In this document: piece after piece, positions 17,216 to 26,733 of the stretch
How the letters are laid out: the number at the start of each line of letters is the position of its first letter
Numbering within the stretch: the stretch's first letter is position 1
Origin: JANXXV01 sp038230275
GTDB taxonomy: Bacteria > Acidobacteriota > Terriglobia > Bryobacterales > Bryobacteraceae
Length of the DNA: 64,000 bases
Reading direction: 5' to 3'
NCBI GenBank assembly: GCA_038230275.1
Contig: JBBRNO010000019.1
Coordinates: 1-64,000, forward strand
Position numbers and translations under genes: made by a program
Notes under the pieces: model-generated
Seen by the model: the letters and a program-made list of their open reading frames with translations, nothing else
Told to the model about the DNA's origin: nothing
Database searches by the model: none

Positions 17216-18475
17216 ATGGATCTAAAGACGCTTCAACCCCAACGAAATCCGCTTCGCCAGGTTTCGCGCCGCAATGTACTCGGAGGAGCCGCCGCCCTTG
17301 CCGCCGCTCAAACCGTCTCAGCCTTTGCCGATCACGACGACGACGGCGACGAAGATAATCGCGGAGTCCCGTTCTTCGCCTATGTCGGCGCTTACACACC
17401 GAATAGCACCGGCTTCTACCTCTTTCAAGGCAACCCTTCGGACGGAAAGCTGACTCAGCTAAAGGTGTTTCCCAGTACGACAAACCCATCCTGGCTAACG
17501 TTCGATCCGAAACGGAAGAATCTGTACGTGGTCAATGAAATTTCGAACTTCAATGGCGGGACCACCGGATCGGTCAGCGCGTATGCGATCAACCGCGCGA
17601 CGGGCGATCTTACGTTTCTGAATACCGTAAGTTCGGGCGGCGCGGGACCGGCCCACGCCAGCGTGGATCCTTCCGGAAAATTTGTACTCGTTGCCAATTA
17701 TGGCGGCGGCAACGTAGCTGTACTTCCCATTCTTGCGACAGGCGCCCTGTCAAGCGCTTCGGACGTGAAGAACGACGTGGATGCTTGCTCCCCGGCATGC
17801 CCCGTGGGCCCGACCCATGCGGCAAAGGCGCCCCCAGGCAGCTTCGCCATTAGCGGTCACGACGCGCCTCACGCCCACATGATCCAGACCGATCCAGCGG
17901 GCAACTTCGTCTTCGTGAACGACCTGGGGCTCGACGTCACAATCATATGGACATTCGACAAAGTCAACGGCAAGCTGTTGAGTCCGAAAACCGTCCCGTC
18001 GTCAGCCGGTGCCGGTCCGCGTCACTTCGCATTTCACCCCAATGGGCGCTGGTTCTATTCCCTGAACGAAGAGTCGTCCACCTTGGCTTTCCTGACCTAC
18101 GACGGACACGGAGGGCTCACGCCGGTGACCGAAATCTCCACGTTGCCCAAGGGTTTCGCCGGCACCAACTTCACCTCCGAAGTAATTGTTTCCAAGGATG
18201 GGGAATTCGTCTACGTTGCCAATCGGCTTCATGACACCATCGCAGTGTTCGACATTGCTGGGAACGGCGTCCCTCGATTCGTTGACGAAACGCCGACTGG
18301 CGGAGATTATCCCCGTAGCTTTGGAATCGAACCCAACGGGAACTTCCTATATTCCTGCAACCAGCGAGCCGACGCGATAACCTCATTCCGGATCGGCGGT
18401 AACGGCCGCAAATTGACGCCTACCGGCCAATACACGCCCGTGGGAAGCCCGGCGGTCATTATCTTTCTGACATAA
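17216..18475 (+). CDS. Tat-exported lactonase-family beta-propeller (6-phosphogluconolactonase-like)
   Basis: A 419-residue seven-bladed propeller of the YbhE/lactonase family. The N-terminus carries a twin-arginine leader (SRRNVLGG at about 18-25, then an Ala-rich core), followed by an acidic 'DHDDDGDED' linker. Landmarks are 'YVGAYTPNSTGFYLF', 'PSWLTFDPKRKNLYVVNE', 'DPSGKFVLVANYGGGNVAV', 'PHAHMIQTDPAGNFVFVNDLG' and 'GPRHFAFHPNGRWFY'. Cytoplasmic homologues hydrolyse 6-phosphogluconolactone; an exported form probably acts on another lactone. The gene has its own promoter and is followed by a strong terminator, so it is a single-gene unit. Confidence 0.9.
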   Translation: MDLKTLQPQRNPLRQVSRRNVLGGAAALAAAQTVSAFADHDDDGDEDNRGVPFFAYVGAYTPNSTGFYLFQGNPSDGKLTQLKVFPSTTNPSWLTFDPKRKNLYVVNEISNFNGGTTGSVSAYAINRATGDLTFLNTVSSGGAGPAHASVDPSGKFVLVANYGGGNVAVLPILATGALSSASDVKNDVDACSPACPVGPTHAAKAPPGSFAISGHDAPHAHMIQTDPAGNFVFVNDLGLDVTIIWTFDKVNGKLLSPKTVPSSAGAGPRHFAFHPNGRWFYSLNEESSTLAFLTYDGHGGLTPVTEISTLPKGFAGTNFTSEVIVSKDGEFVYVANRLHDTIAVFDIAGNGVPRFVDETPTGGDYPRSFGIEPNGNFLYSCNQRADAITSFRIGGNGRKLTPTGQYTPVGSPAVIIFLT

Positions 18476-18486
18476 CACAAGCAGTC

Positions 18487-18515
18487 CAGATGGTCCGCAG
18501 CACGCGGACCATCTG
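18487..18515 (+). terminator. intrinsic terminator after the lactonase gene
   Basis: A perfect 12-bp stem (CAGATGGTCCGC / GCGGACCATCTG) with a five-base AGCAC loop starts 11 bases after the stop codon and is followed by CCTTTTC. The T-run is short but the stem is strong. Confidence 0.8.
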
Positions 18516-18590
18516 CCTTTTCGAACTCCCTTTCTGGAGGTTCCCGTCCAGCAGGGGCGGCCCGTGGAGTGCCTGATATGATAACGACAC

Positions 18591-19829
18591 ATGAATCGCC
18601 GAGCCTTTCTTAACGCATGTCTGGGTGCCGCGGGCGCCATCACACTGGCCGACCGCGCGGACGCCGCAGGATTGCCCAAGACAAAGATCACACGCATCCG
18701 CTACTACAAAACCCCCACTGATGCGGCAGGCCGGCCCAACACCAGGCAACCGCTCTTTAACCAGAGCACCAACGTGGTTCTGGTGGAGACGGATTCGGGA
18801 CTGATTGGCGTCGGTGAGGGCGGCGCCGGGGACACCATGGAGCAGTGTGCCGGTCTGCTGATCGGCGAAGACCCTTTCCGCACCGATCGCTTATGGCAGT
18901 CAATGTACCGCGCCTATTTCTACCCCGCCGGCCGCGAGAAAGTGCATGCCTTGGGCGCGCTGGACGTCGCACTGTGGGATTTGAAAGGCAAGGCGCTGGG
19001 CGTGCCAGTCTACCAACTGCTCGGCGGCCAATCCCGCGATTACGTGGAATGCTATTCCACCGGCTACCCTGCCAAGGGAACTCCGAAAGAGGTCGCGAAG
19101 ATCTGTGTGGATGCGGGCTATCGCGCCTATCGCATTTCCACTGACACTAGTGGCCCGGTGGTCGATCGTTTTGACAATGTGAAGCGCGTCTACGAAATGT
19201 GCCAGCAGGTTCGTGAGGGTGTTGGCAAGGATGGCGGATGGTGCATCGACTTCCACACCGAGCTCGACATGCCGGACGCAGTGGCGCTGGCAAACATGAT
19301 CGAACCGCTTCGGCCCTACTTCGTGGAAGATCTTGTGCGCAGTGAGAATCCAGGCGTCTACCGTACGCTACGGCGTCAGGTGAAGGTGCCCATCGCGGTG
19401 GGGGAACAGTTCGGGCCGAAGTGGGATTGGAACGAATTGATTGAAAATCAGTTGATCGATTACGCCCGCGCGACAATCCCCAACGTCGGCGGCATCACCG
19501 AGTTCCAGAAAATTGCGGCCATGTGCGAGACGCATTACGTGGGGTTGGTGCCGCACTTCACCGGGCCCATCTCAGAGGCGGCAATGGTGCACTGCTGCGC
19601 TGCGTTTTCGGGACCGGCGCTGATGGAAATGGTCATGGGCGGTACGCGGCCATGGCCTTATCTGAATCACAGTTACGACCTGAAGAACGGAAAGTTGTGG
19701 CCGAATGAACGCCCGGGCCTCGGTGTGGAAGTGGACACCGCCAAACTGCAAATGATCGGCGATCATAAGGATCGTTACGAACTGACGCCAATGCTACGGC
19801 GGCCGGATGGCTCGTACACGAACTGGTAA
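18591..19829 (+). CDS. enolase-superfamily sugar-acid dehydratase-like protein, Tat-type leader
   Basis: A 412-residue member of the mandelate racemase/muconate lactonizing enzyme group. A leader (MNRRAFLNACLGAAGAI) suggests export. The expected barrel ligands are visible: Asp in 'CIDFHTELD', Glu in 'YFVEDLV', Glu in 'AVGEQFG', and a later His in 'VPHFTGPI'. The Asp-x-His on the third strand plus the late His resembles D-galactonate dehydratase-type enzymes. The usual Lys-x-Lys on strand two is replaced by Arg-x-Ser in 'YRAYRIS', so it is not a classical racemase. Substrate specificity is unknown. Confidence 0.85.
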   Translation: MNRRAFLNACLGAAGAITLADRADAAGLPKTKITRIRYYKTPTDAAGRPNTRQPLFNQSTNVVLVETDSGLIGVGEGGAGDTMEQCAGLLIGEDPFRTDRLWQSMYRAYFYPAGREKVHALGALDVALWDLKGKALGVPVYQLLGGQSRDYVECYSTGYPAKGTPKEVAKICVDAGYRAYRISTDTSGPVVDRFDNVKRVYEMCQQVREGVGKDGGWCIDFHTELDMPDAVALANMIEPLRPYFVEDLVRSENPGVYRTLRRQVKVPIAVGEQFGPKWDWNELIENQLIDYARATIPNVGGITEFQKIAAMCETHYVGLVPHFTGPISEAAMVHCCAAFSGPALMEMVMGGTRPWPYLNHSYDLKNGKLWPNERPGLGVEVDTAKLQMIGDHKDRYELTPMLRRPDGSYTNW

Positions 19830-20460
19830 AGGGTGCCTGTCCAGCTTTTAGCTTTACCCGTTTCACGCCGTGCCATAACTCCGATTAACCGTCAAGCACC
19901 CTGCCAAGCCGCGCGGTTGCTCCTGATACGAAGGCCTACATCCACTTTTTCGATTCCGCCAAACCCTGTAACGATTGCGCCACCGTCCGTTTGAAAGTGA
20001 AGACACTAGTGTACTGTCCGGCGAATAACCGGACACAAGAAACGGCTTGCTCACGCACGCGGCTCGGTCTCGAACTTGTTGCTGCAACAGTTGTTTCCGA
20101 GCCGCGACTGTGGAGGAGCGGTTTCCAATAGTGTCCACCCAATTCGCGGACACTACACTGCAGGCCGAACACCGCGTCATCGACAAACGGATCCCGGAAG
20201 ATACGTTTGATTTCTTTGAGTAGAAGAACGTCAAGTACGGCTTGAGCGAGGGGAACTTCTTCTTAGGATGGAAGTGGCCAGGCCGGTGCCGATTTCGCTC
20301 GGGAGATGGCCAGCAACTTAGTCTTCATCGGGCGCGTGTGGGTCATGTGGAGGACGAAGGTCCGGGTGACGGTGGGAACTCAGGACGAAATGAACAAGTT
20401 CAAAGCCGCCTACGAAAAAGTCACGGCAGAGTCTAAGCGCAAAGGAGGGCCGGTGAAGTC
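19830..20460. other. 631-bp intergenic region with repeat element and possible gene remnants
   Basis: Besides the 152-bp element at 20008-20159, no intact gene is apparent. A plus-strand frame at 20306-20578 (90 codons) would overlap the acyltransferase gene by 118 bases and is not supported. The segment looks like a site of past insertion and decay. Confidence 0.4.
20008..20159. mobile_element. 152-bp MITE/REPIN-like element with terminal inverted repeats
   Basis: The ends are AGTGTACTGTCC (20008-20019) and GGACACTACACT (20148-20159), inverted repeats matching at 11 of 12 positions. Near the left end is TGTCCGG/CCGGACA (20015-20035), and at the right end AGTGTCC/GGACACT (20130-20154). The centre holds a perfect 10-bp inverted pair CGCGGCTCGG (20058-20067) and CCGAGCCGCG (20097-20106). 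No coding capacity for a transposase exists, so mobilisation would need an enzyme encoded elsewhere. No clear target-site duplication was found. Confidence 0.5.
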
Positions 20461-21663
20461 TTACGCATTCACTGTGGGCCGGGTAGACTTTGAGCTACAG
20501 GCTTTCAGCCATCGATTCCCCGGTTCTTCGACAAATCTAAACACCAGCGCGGAAGCGAAAAGCACGATTGCGACGTAACCGAACATGCCGAACCAACCCA
20601 CCGGCTTTTGACCGGTAAGCGCGTGGACGAGCGGTATGTAGGCGAGCAATAACGGCATGTGCAGTATGTACATGGAATAACTGGCGCCACCGAAGAACAC
20701 GAGGGGACGAACCGATAAAAATCGGGTAAGCGGACCGCCTCCAAGCGCGAGTCCTAGGATAATGCATGCGAACAACGGCAGCAGCAGCCCATTGTGCATC
20801 AGGGCATGCGGAATCCTCTCAGCGCATCCCAGCACGGCGAGAGAACACAACACCGCCGGAATGGAGAGGATATAGCCCCGTCCAACTAGCGGACTCTTTG
20901 ACTTGACCAGAAAATCGTAAGCACGCGCCATTACGATTCCAATTAGAAAACTCGGAAGTTGAAGCACCGGGTTAAACCGCAGCAGGAAGGGCCAAAAACC
21001 ATCGGTTGGAGTTCGGGCGGCGACGGCTGCGAAATCGGGCGAACCGGACAACACGAATGCGAGCGGAACCGCGAGAGCTACCAACCATAGCAGCAGGTTA
21101 GCTTGAACCATCGTCGTCAAGCGGTTTAGTCGCCACAATGCGGGTCCAAGAAACGGGAAGGAAGCATAGAAAAAAGCCTCATTCGAAAGCGACCACGCTG
21201 GTCCGTTCCAGGAAAGCGCGATGCTAGGGATCCAGGACTGAAGTAGTGTCCAATTCAAGCCGGTAACCGCCAGTTGCTTCGCAAGGACGAACGGGGTAAA
21301 GCGGCTCGCAACATCGGTGATGATCGACGGGGCTACCAGCAAGAGACCGAGGCAGTAGACGGGGTAAATTCGCGAAACCCGGGCCCAAGCGAATTTTCGA
21401 ATGCCTGGAGCGCTCCAGTTTCGCGAAATGGGATAGTTGTAGGCGAGAATAAATCCGGACAAAACAAAAAAGACGCTGACCGCCAGGTAGCCGGTGCGCA
21501 CCGCTCCGAAAAAAGGCTCTGGCAGCTTCGACACCTGTAAGCGCATCATGCCGGCAGGCCCGGACTGATGAAACACAATGACCCACAATGCAAGGAAAAA
21601 CCGGATGCCAGTCAGAGCCGGAAGCCGATCCTTGGCGGAAATAGTTTTGTCGGCCATCGCCAT
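20461..21663 (-). CDS. acyltransferase family 3 membrane protein (OafA/YrhL type)
   Basis: A 400-residue integral membrane protein with about ten hydrophobic segments. It opens with 'RLPALTGIRFFLALWVIVFH', the family signature with the presumed catalytic His, and contains 'FFVLSGFILAYNY' and 'SLSNEAFFYASFPFLGP'. Such enzymes O-acylate exported carbohydrates. The leader 'MAMADKTISAKD' offers two Met starts two codons apart. It stands alone, divergent from sequence with no gene. Confidence 0.9.
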   Translation of the reverse strand: MAMADKTISAKDRLPALTGIRFFLALWVIVFHQSGPAGMMRLQVSKLPEPFFGAVRTGYLAVSVFFVLSGFILAYNYPISRNWSAPGIRKFAWARVSRIYPVYCLGLLLVAPSIITDVASRFTPFVLAKQLAVTGLNWTLLQSWIPSIALSWNGPAWSLSNEAFFYASFPFLGPALWRLNRLTTMVQANLLLWLVALAVPLAFVLSGSPDFAAVAARTPTDGFWPFLLRFNPVLQLPSFLIGIVMARAYDFLVKSKSPLVGRGYILSIPAVLCSLAVLGCAERIPHALMHNGLLLPLFACIILGLALGGGPLTRFLSVRPLVFFGGASYSMYILHMPLLLAYIPLVHALTGQKPVGWFGMFGYVAIVLFASALVFRFVEEPGNRWLKACSSKSTRPTVNA

Positions 21664-22018
21664 AATCTATCCTACCGGCAGTAGCTCGGCTTGCTTGTAC
21701 CGGCACCATTTTCTTCGAATCGATGCCAGGCACGACGCAGACGACGGAAATCGGCTTTGCTGTAAGAGCTGATCGGACGGACGCCGCGACAAGTGGTAAA
21801 TTGGTGCAGCGTCGCACGAACCGCTTCGGTCGCTCCCGCAGAATTACGCTGGACCGAGACGTTAGGCGATGACGCGTCGTCCCTGGAAAGCAAGGGGGCG
21901 TCTATGCCCCCGTTCTTCCTTTTAGGCACGAGCGAGCGGCAAAGTAGCAAACACGAGGAAGGGGCGGCCTGCAATCCATTCACGACGTGCCCAAACTTTG
22001 CGGCATTTCCATCGTTGG
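21664..22018. other. 355-bp intergenic region with one hairpin
   Basis: No supported gene. A hairpin GGGGGC (21894-21899) / GCCCCC (21906-21911) followed by GTTCTTCCTTTT reads as a possible intrinsic terminator on the plus strand, although no plus-strand gene ends nearby. The minus-strand frame crossing this region is a shadow of the dismutase gene. Confidence 0.35.
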
Positions 22019-22633
22019 TTAACGGCCCGACGTGAATCGCTTCCCGGCTTCCTGCCAGTTCACCACGTTCCACCAGGCGCTGATATAGTCCGGCCGCCGG
22101 TTCTGATAGTTCAGGTAATAGGCGTGTTCCCAGACGTCCAAGCCAATCACCGGATACTTCGCTTCCATAATTGGCGAATCCTGATTCGCTGACGAACTGA
22201 TCGCCAACTTTCCCGCACCATCCCGTGTCAACCAGGCCCACCCGGATCCGAATCGTGTCGTCGCCGCGGCGTTGAACTTCGTCTTGAATTCGTCGAAGCT
22301 GCCGAACGTATCAATGATGGCGGCAGAGAGTTCGCCTGTCGGAGCTCCGCCCGCATTGGGTCCAAGAATCGTCCAGAACAGCGAGTGGTTGCTGTGTCCG
22401 CCGCCATTGTTGCGAACGGCCGTGCGGATAGCTTCCGGGACAATCGCGCAGTTGTCGGCCAGTAATTCTTCCAGAGTTTTGTTGGCCAGTTCCGGCGCGG
22501 ATTCCAGCGCCTTGTTCAAATTCGTCACATAGGCATTGTGGTGCTTGCCATGATGAATCTCCATCGTCAATTTGTCGATGTGAGGTACGAGTGCGTCAGT
22601 GGGGTACGGGAGCGAGGGTAAAGTAAATGCCAT
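22019..22633 (-). CDS. iron/manganese superoxide dismutase
   Basis: A 204-residue cytoplasmic enzyme of normal length that dismutates superoxide. Metal ligands are visible: His27 in 'MEIHHGKHH', the His of 'GGHSNHSLFW', and Asp/His in 'DVWEHAYYLNYQNRR'. 'GPNAGGAPTG' and 'WAWL' are also typical. The metal cannot be chosen safely from sequence alone, so I give no symbol. No signal peptide is present. It precedes no other gene closely and gatA lies 22 bp upstream on the same strand. Confidence 0.95.
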   Translation of the reverse strand: MAFTLPSLPYPTDALVPHIDKLTMEIHHGKHHNAYVTNLNKALESAPELANKTLEELLADNCAIVPEAIRTAVRNNGGGHSNHSLFWTILGPNAGGAPTGELSAAIIDTFGSFDEFKTKFNAAATTRFGSGWAWLTRDGAGKLAISSSANQDSPIMEAKYPVIGLDVWEHAYYLNYQNRRPDYISAWWNVVNWQEAGKRFTSGR

Positions 22634-22655
22634 GGTACAGCCATTATAGCGGCAG

Positions 22656-24098
22656 TTACGCTGTCACGCCGCCCGCTCTTTCAAACGCCTCGGCAAGCCG
22701 GAACATTCCGCTCTCATCGAAATGTTTGGTCAGGATCTGCATCCCCACTGGCAGGCCGGCCGCGGTATTTCCGCAAGGCACGCTCATGCACGGAATCCCC
22801 GCCAGATCTCCAGTAATGGTGTAGATATCGGACAAGTACATCTCCAATGGATCGTCGAGTTTTTCGCCCAGCCGGAATGCGGGAAAGGGCGAGACAGGCG
22901 CGATGATGGCGTCCACCTCAGTGAACGCTCGCGCAAAATCACGGGCAATCAGCGCACGCACTTTCTGCGCTTTCAGATAATAAGCATCGTAATAACCGGC
23001 ACTCAAGACATACGTACCAAGCATGATACGGCGTTTGCATTCCGCGCCGAAGCCTTCTCCGCGCGTGTTGCAGTACATCTCGATCAGCGTCGGGGATGAT
23101 TCGGACCTCGTCGTATAGCGTACTCCGTCGTAGCGCGCCAGATTGGAACTAGCCTCGGCGGTGCAGATGATGTAGTAACAGGCAATCGCGTAATCGGTGG
23201 TCGGCAGCGTTACCTCGCGCACCTCGCAGCCGAGTTTCTTCAACACCTCGACTCCCTTCGCAATCAGATCGCCGGTTTCGCTGGCCAAGCCCTTGAAGTA
23301 CTCCTTAGGCAGGCCGATCTTCATTCCTTTGACATTCCCGCCCAGCAGCGCCGCGTAGTCGGGAACCGGCGCCGGGGCAGACGTTGCATCGTTACTGTCG
23401 TGTCCGGCAATCGCTCCCAGCAGCGTCGCGGCGTCGCGGACGTTGCGTGCAAACGGGCCAATATGATCCAGCGAACTGGCAAACGCCACCAAGCCGTATC
23501 GGGAGACGCGGCCGTAGGTGGGCGTCACCCCAACAACGCCGCAAAACGAAGCGGGCTGGCGAATGGATCCACCTGTGTCGGAGCCCAGCGAAACAACCGC
23601 TGTGCCTTGTGCCACGCTGGCCGCCGAACCGCCGCTCGAACCACCGGGCACACGATCCAGCGCCACCGGATTCCGCACCGGACCGTAGGCCGAATTCTCA
23701 TTCGAGGAGCCCATGGCGAACTCATCGCAATTCGCCTTACCCACAATTACACCGCCTGCCTGCTCCAGCCGGACCACCGCCGTGGCATCGTAGGGCGGAA
23801 CGTATGTTTCCAGCAATCTCGATCCGCAAGTAGTCCGGACGCCCTTGGTGGAGATAACGTCCTTGACCGCGATGGGGACGCCTGCCAATGCTCCCAGCGC
23901 CTCACCGGCGGCAATCTGCTCGTCGACTTTCCTTGCCGCGGCCAAGGCACGCTCCGGAGAAAAGCGCAGCATCGCGTTCGTTTTCGGGTTCTCCGCTTCG
24001 GCAAACCGCAGCGCCTCGGTGGCAAGCTCGGTGGCACTGAATTTCCGCGCCGTCAAGCCCGTCTTGATCTGGTGAATCGTGAGAGAAGCAATATCCAT
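22656..24098 (-). CDS. gatA: Asp-tRNA(Asn)/Glu-tRNA(Gln) amidotransferase subunit A
   Basis: A 480-residue amidase that generates ammonia from glutamine for the transamidation of mischarged tRNAs in the GatCAB complex. The amidase-signature catalytic triad is intact: Lys79 in 'GVPIAVKD', Ser154 in 'PGGSSGGS' and Ser178 in 'SDTGGSIR', numbers that match those known for the family. It follows gatC by 11 bp; gatB is not in the window, so the complex must be completed from another locus. Confidence 0.97.
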   Translation of the reverse strand: MDIASLTIHQIKTGLTARKFSATELATEALRFAEAENPKTNAMLRFSPERALAAARKVDEQIAAGEALGALAGVPIAVKDVISTKGVRTTCGSRLLETYVPPYDATAVVRLEQAGGVIVGKANCDEFAMGSSNENSAYGPVRNPVALDRVPGGSSGGSAASVAQGTAVVSLGSDTGGSIRQPASFCGVVGVTPTYGRVSRYGLVAFASSLDHIGPFARNVRDAATLLGAIAGHDSNDATSAPAPVPDYAALLGGNVKGMKIGLPKEYFKGLASETGDLIAKGVEVLKKLGCEVREVTLPTTDYAIACYYIICTAEASSNLARYDGVRYTTRSESSPTLIEMYCNTRGEGFGAECKRRIMLGTYVLSAGYYDAYYLKAQKVRALIARDFARAFTEVDAIIAPVSPFPAFRLGEKLDDPLEMYLSDIYTITGDLAGIPCMSVPCGNTAAGLPVGMQILTKHFDESGMFRLAEAFERAGGVTA

Positions 24099-24109
24099 GT
24101 CAGACGTTC

Positions 24110-24409
24110 TTATCTTTCCAGCACCAGAGGAACTTTGTAGTAACCATTGCCAGATAGCGGCGCGTTCGCTACCGCCGTTTCACTTCCCAGCGGCGGGCGC
24201 ACGCGGTCCTCGCGCAGCGTGGCCGTTTCTTCGGCATCGTAAAGCACCTGCGCCATCGGATCCACGCCGGTGGTATCCAGCTCGTTGAGTTTGTCGATGT
24301 GCGTCAGAATCTCGTCCATGTCGTGAGAAAGCCGCACCACCTCGTCGTCGGTGAGCGTCAAATTTCCCAGCTTTGCAACCTTTCGAACCTCTTCTTCGGT
24401 AATTTTCAA
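24110..24409 (-). CDS. gatC: Asp-tRNA(Asn)/Glu-tRNA(Gln) amidotransferase subunit C
   Basis: A 99-residue subunit that stabilises GatA. It shows the family start 'KITEEEVRKVAKLGNLTLTDDEV' in shorter pieces, 'LSHDMDEILTHIDKLNELDT' and 'LREDRV'. The start codon is TTG and overlaps the stop of the upstream DciA gene as TTGA, with an AGGA ribosome-binding site about 15 bases before it. An ATG start is not available at the expected position. Confidence 0.95.
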   Translation of the reverse strand: MKITEEEVRKVAKLGNLTLTDDEVVRLSHDMDEILTHIDKLNELDTTGVDPMAQVLYDAEETATLREDRVRPPLGSETAVANAPLSGNGYYKVPLVLER

Positions 24410-24801
24410 GCGATAGCCCTTTTCCTGGCAGCCTTGTAGAGATTGCGAAGCACGGGGTCTTTGATTCCTTCCGCGTCATCCGCCGATATCCGTTCATCCG
24501 CCGACATCCGTTCTTCCCGTTGTGGAGCCCGCCGTGGAATTGCAATGCGGAATTCCAACTCCAGCACCATATGGCGCCCCATCACTTGTTCGATCCGGGC
24601 CAGAATTTGTCCTCGCAGGGTAAACAGCTGACGCTGCCAGATGGCATCCTCCACTTCGACAACCAGCCGCTCCCGCACCAGCGAAACATTCCCGGTGTGG
24701 CTGGCAATCCGCTTCCCTACGGCCTGCGCCCATGCCGCCTGCGCCAACTGTTCGTCAGTTGCGACTTTCAGTTTTCCCACTACCCGGCCGGCGCGTTCCA
24801 T
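24406..24801 (-). CDS. DciA-like (DUF721) helicase-loader protein
   Basis: A 131-residue protein with an N-terminal DUF721 fold ('LAQAAWAQAVGKRIASHT', 'RLVVEVEDAIWQRQLFTLRGQILARI'). DUF721/DciA proteins load or recruit the replicative helicase in bacteria lacking DnaC. The C-terminus is a charged, probably disordered tail. The Met at 24801 gives the expected family length; a longer frame to 25119 would run antisense to maf. It is coupled to gatC by a four-base overlap and is divergent from maf with a 68-bp gap. Confidence 0.8.
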   Translation of the reverse strand: MERAGRVVGKLKVATDEQLAQAAWAQAVGKRIASHTGNVSLVRERLVVEVEDAIWQRQLFTLRGQILARIEQVMGRHMVLELEFRIAIPRRAPQREERMSADERISADDAEGIKDPVLRNLYKAARKRAIA

Positions 24802-24869
24802 AGTTGTCAGAGGCGTTATTCGAGATTCAGTGTAGCATCCGTTCCGGACCACTACGCTAGGATGCAAGG

Positions 24870-25451
<582 letters not shown>

Positions 25452-25488
25452 GTCTTAAGGAGGGACCTTTGGCTCCGCGGCGGACCGG

Positions 25489-25899
25489 TTAAAAGCGGAG
25501 TTTCGGGTAGCGCTTCTTTAGCCAGGCGACAACGTTTTTAGGCATCGGCATGGTGGAGAGACGGCTCTGCCGGACCAGCGCCCAATCGTCAAAAAGTTTG
25601 CTGGTTTTCACTTCGGACAAGGTGGTGGGCGGTTCCAATGTAAGGAGAAAACGCAGGTCGACTACCGCGGATTTCGGATCGTTGGGGTCAGTACGCGGTT
25701 CGTTAATCACCTCGGCGAGTCCCACAATCCTCGATTCTCCGCCGCTATGGTAAATGAAAACACGATCTTTCGGCCGCATGGCACGAACCGCCTGCAAGGC
25801 TTGGGGACTCTTGATCCCGTCCCATGTGGTTGTCTTGTCCCGCTCCAGGTCAGCGATGGAATATACCTGGGGCTCAGATTTTGCAAGGAAGTAGTTCAC
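25489..25899 (-). CDS. EVE domain protein
   Basis: A 136-residue protein that is essentially one EVE domain, a PUA-like fold that binds modified bases. Landmarks are 'YFLAKSEPQVYSIADLERDKTT' in part, 'WDGIKSPQA', 'RPKDRVFIYHSGGES' and 'IVGLAEV'. EVE proteins are linked to restriction and RNA modification, but many bacterial copies are stand-alone like this one. It is convergent with maf. Confidence 0.92.
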   Translation of the reverse strand: MNYFLAKSEPQVYSIADLERDKTTTWDGIKSPQALQAVRAMRPKDRVFIYHSGGESRIVGLAEVINEPRTDPNDPKSAVVDLRFLLTLEPPTTLSEVKTSKLFDDWALVRQSRLSTMPMPKNVVAWLKKRYPKLRF

Positions 25900-26040
25900 T
25901 CAATAGATCTTAATGAAGTTAACGTGCAACAATCCACTGCGGCCTCGGTCAAAGCGCATAAGAATGACTGCGGTACACTGAAGATTGAATATTTTCCGTA
26001 AAATTGTCGTATGCCCGGCAAGACTGATTGAGGAGTATCG

Positions 26041-26721
26041 ATGCGAGTAGGAACGACGCGAATTGCGATCTCAGTTTTTCTGATGTTCGTAACTGCTTTC
26101 GGGCTTCTGGCTCAGGAGCAAAAAGACAAAACCGCCAAGGACGCTCCGGAACTTGGCCCGGCAACCAAACCTAATCTTGCGGATAAGGAAGGGAAGACCT
26201 CCGCCGATCCCTTGTCGGCGACCCAGGGAATGACGGCGCCGGTGGATCCTAATACTTACCGTATCGGTCCCGAAGACGTTTTGTATATTCGCGTATGGAA
26301 AGAACCCGAATTTTCCGGTGCGGTGCAGGTCCGTCCCGACGGGAAGTTTACGCTTCCCGTGGTTGGCGATATCTCCGCGGCCGGTTTGACCCCAGTGGAA
26401 TTGGCTGCGCGGGTAACGGAAGCCCTGAAAGCCCAGATCCGCGAGCCCGAAGTGATGGTGGCGCTGCAATCGGTGCAGAGCAAGAAATACTACATCACTG
26501 GCGAGGTAAACCGCAGCGGGATATTTCCGTTGGTGATTCCGGTCACCGTCCTGGAGGCGCTAACCAACGCCGGCGGCTTTCGCGAATTTGCCAAAAAGAA
26601 TAAGATCACCATTGTGCGCGGCCAGGAGCGTCTCAAGTTCAACTTCAATGAAGTCATCAAAGGCAAGAAGCTGGAACAGAACATCGTGGTGAAGGACGGC
26701 GACTATATCGTCGTTCCCTAA
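26041..26721 (+). CDS. polysaccharide biosynthesis/export protein (Wza-like)
   Basis: A 226-residue exported protein with a signal peptide (about 1-24), a charged linker, a polysaccharide export domain (about 70-150, 'YRIGPEDVLYIRVWKEPEFSG') and an SLBB-type segment (about 155-225, 'YYITGEVNRSGIFPL'). It would form the outer-membrane exit channel for an exopolysaccharide. It is short for the family because it carries a single SLBB segment. It is the first gene of a three-gene export operon; a GAGGAG-like site precedes the ATG. Confidence 0.9.
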   Translation: MRVGTTRIAISVFLMFVTAFGLLAQEQKDKTAKDAPELGPATKPNLADKEGKTSADPLSATQGMTAPVDPNTYRIGPEDVLYIRVWKEPEFSGAVQVRPDGKFTLPVVGDISAAGLTPVELAARVTEALKAQIREPEVMVALQSVQSKKYYITGEVNRSGIFPLVIPVTVLEALTNAGGFREFAKKNKITIVRGQERLKFNFNEVIKGKKLEQNIVVKDGDYIVVP

Positions 26722-26733
26722 AGGGTAAGAATT

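Noticed and set aside
20306..20578. Plus-strand 90-codon frame before the acyltransferase gene
   Set aside because: It overlaps the convergent acyltransferase gene by 118 bases and shows no recognisable domain.
21672..22241. Minus-strand 189-codon frame overlapping superoxide dismutase
   Set aside because: It shares the same strand in another frame as the dismutase, which is clearly real; no start signal was found.
23400..24140. Plus-strand 246-codon frame
   Set aside because: It is antisense to gatA, whose catalytic triad is intact.
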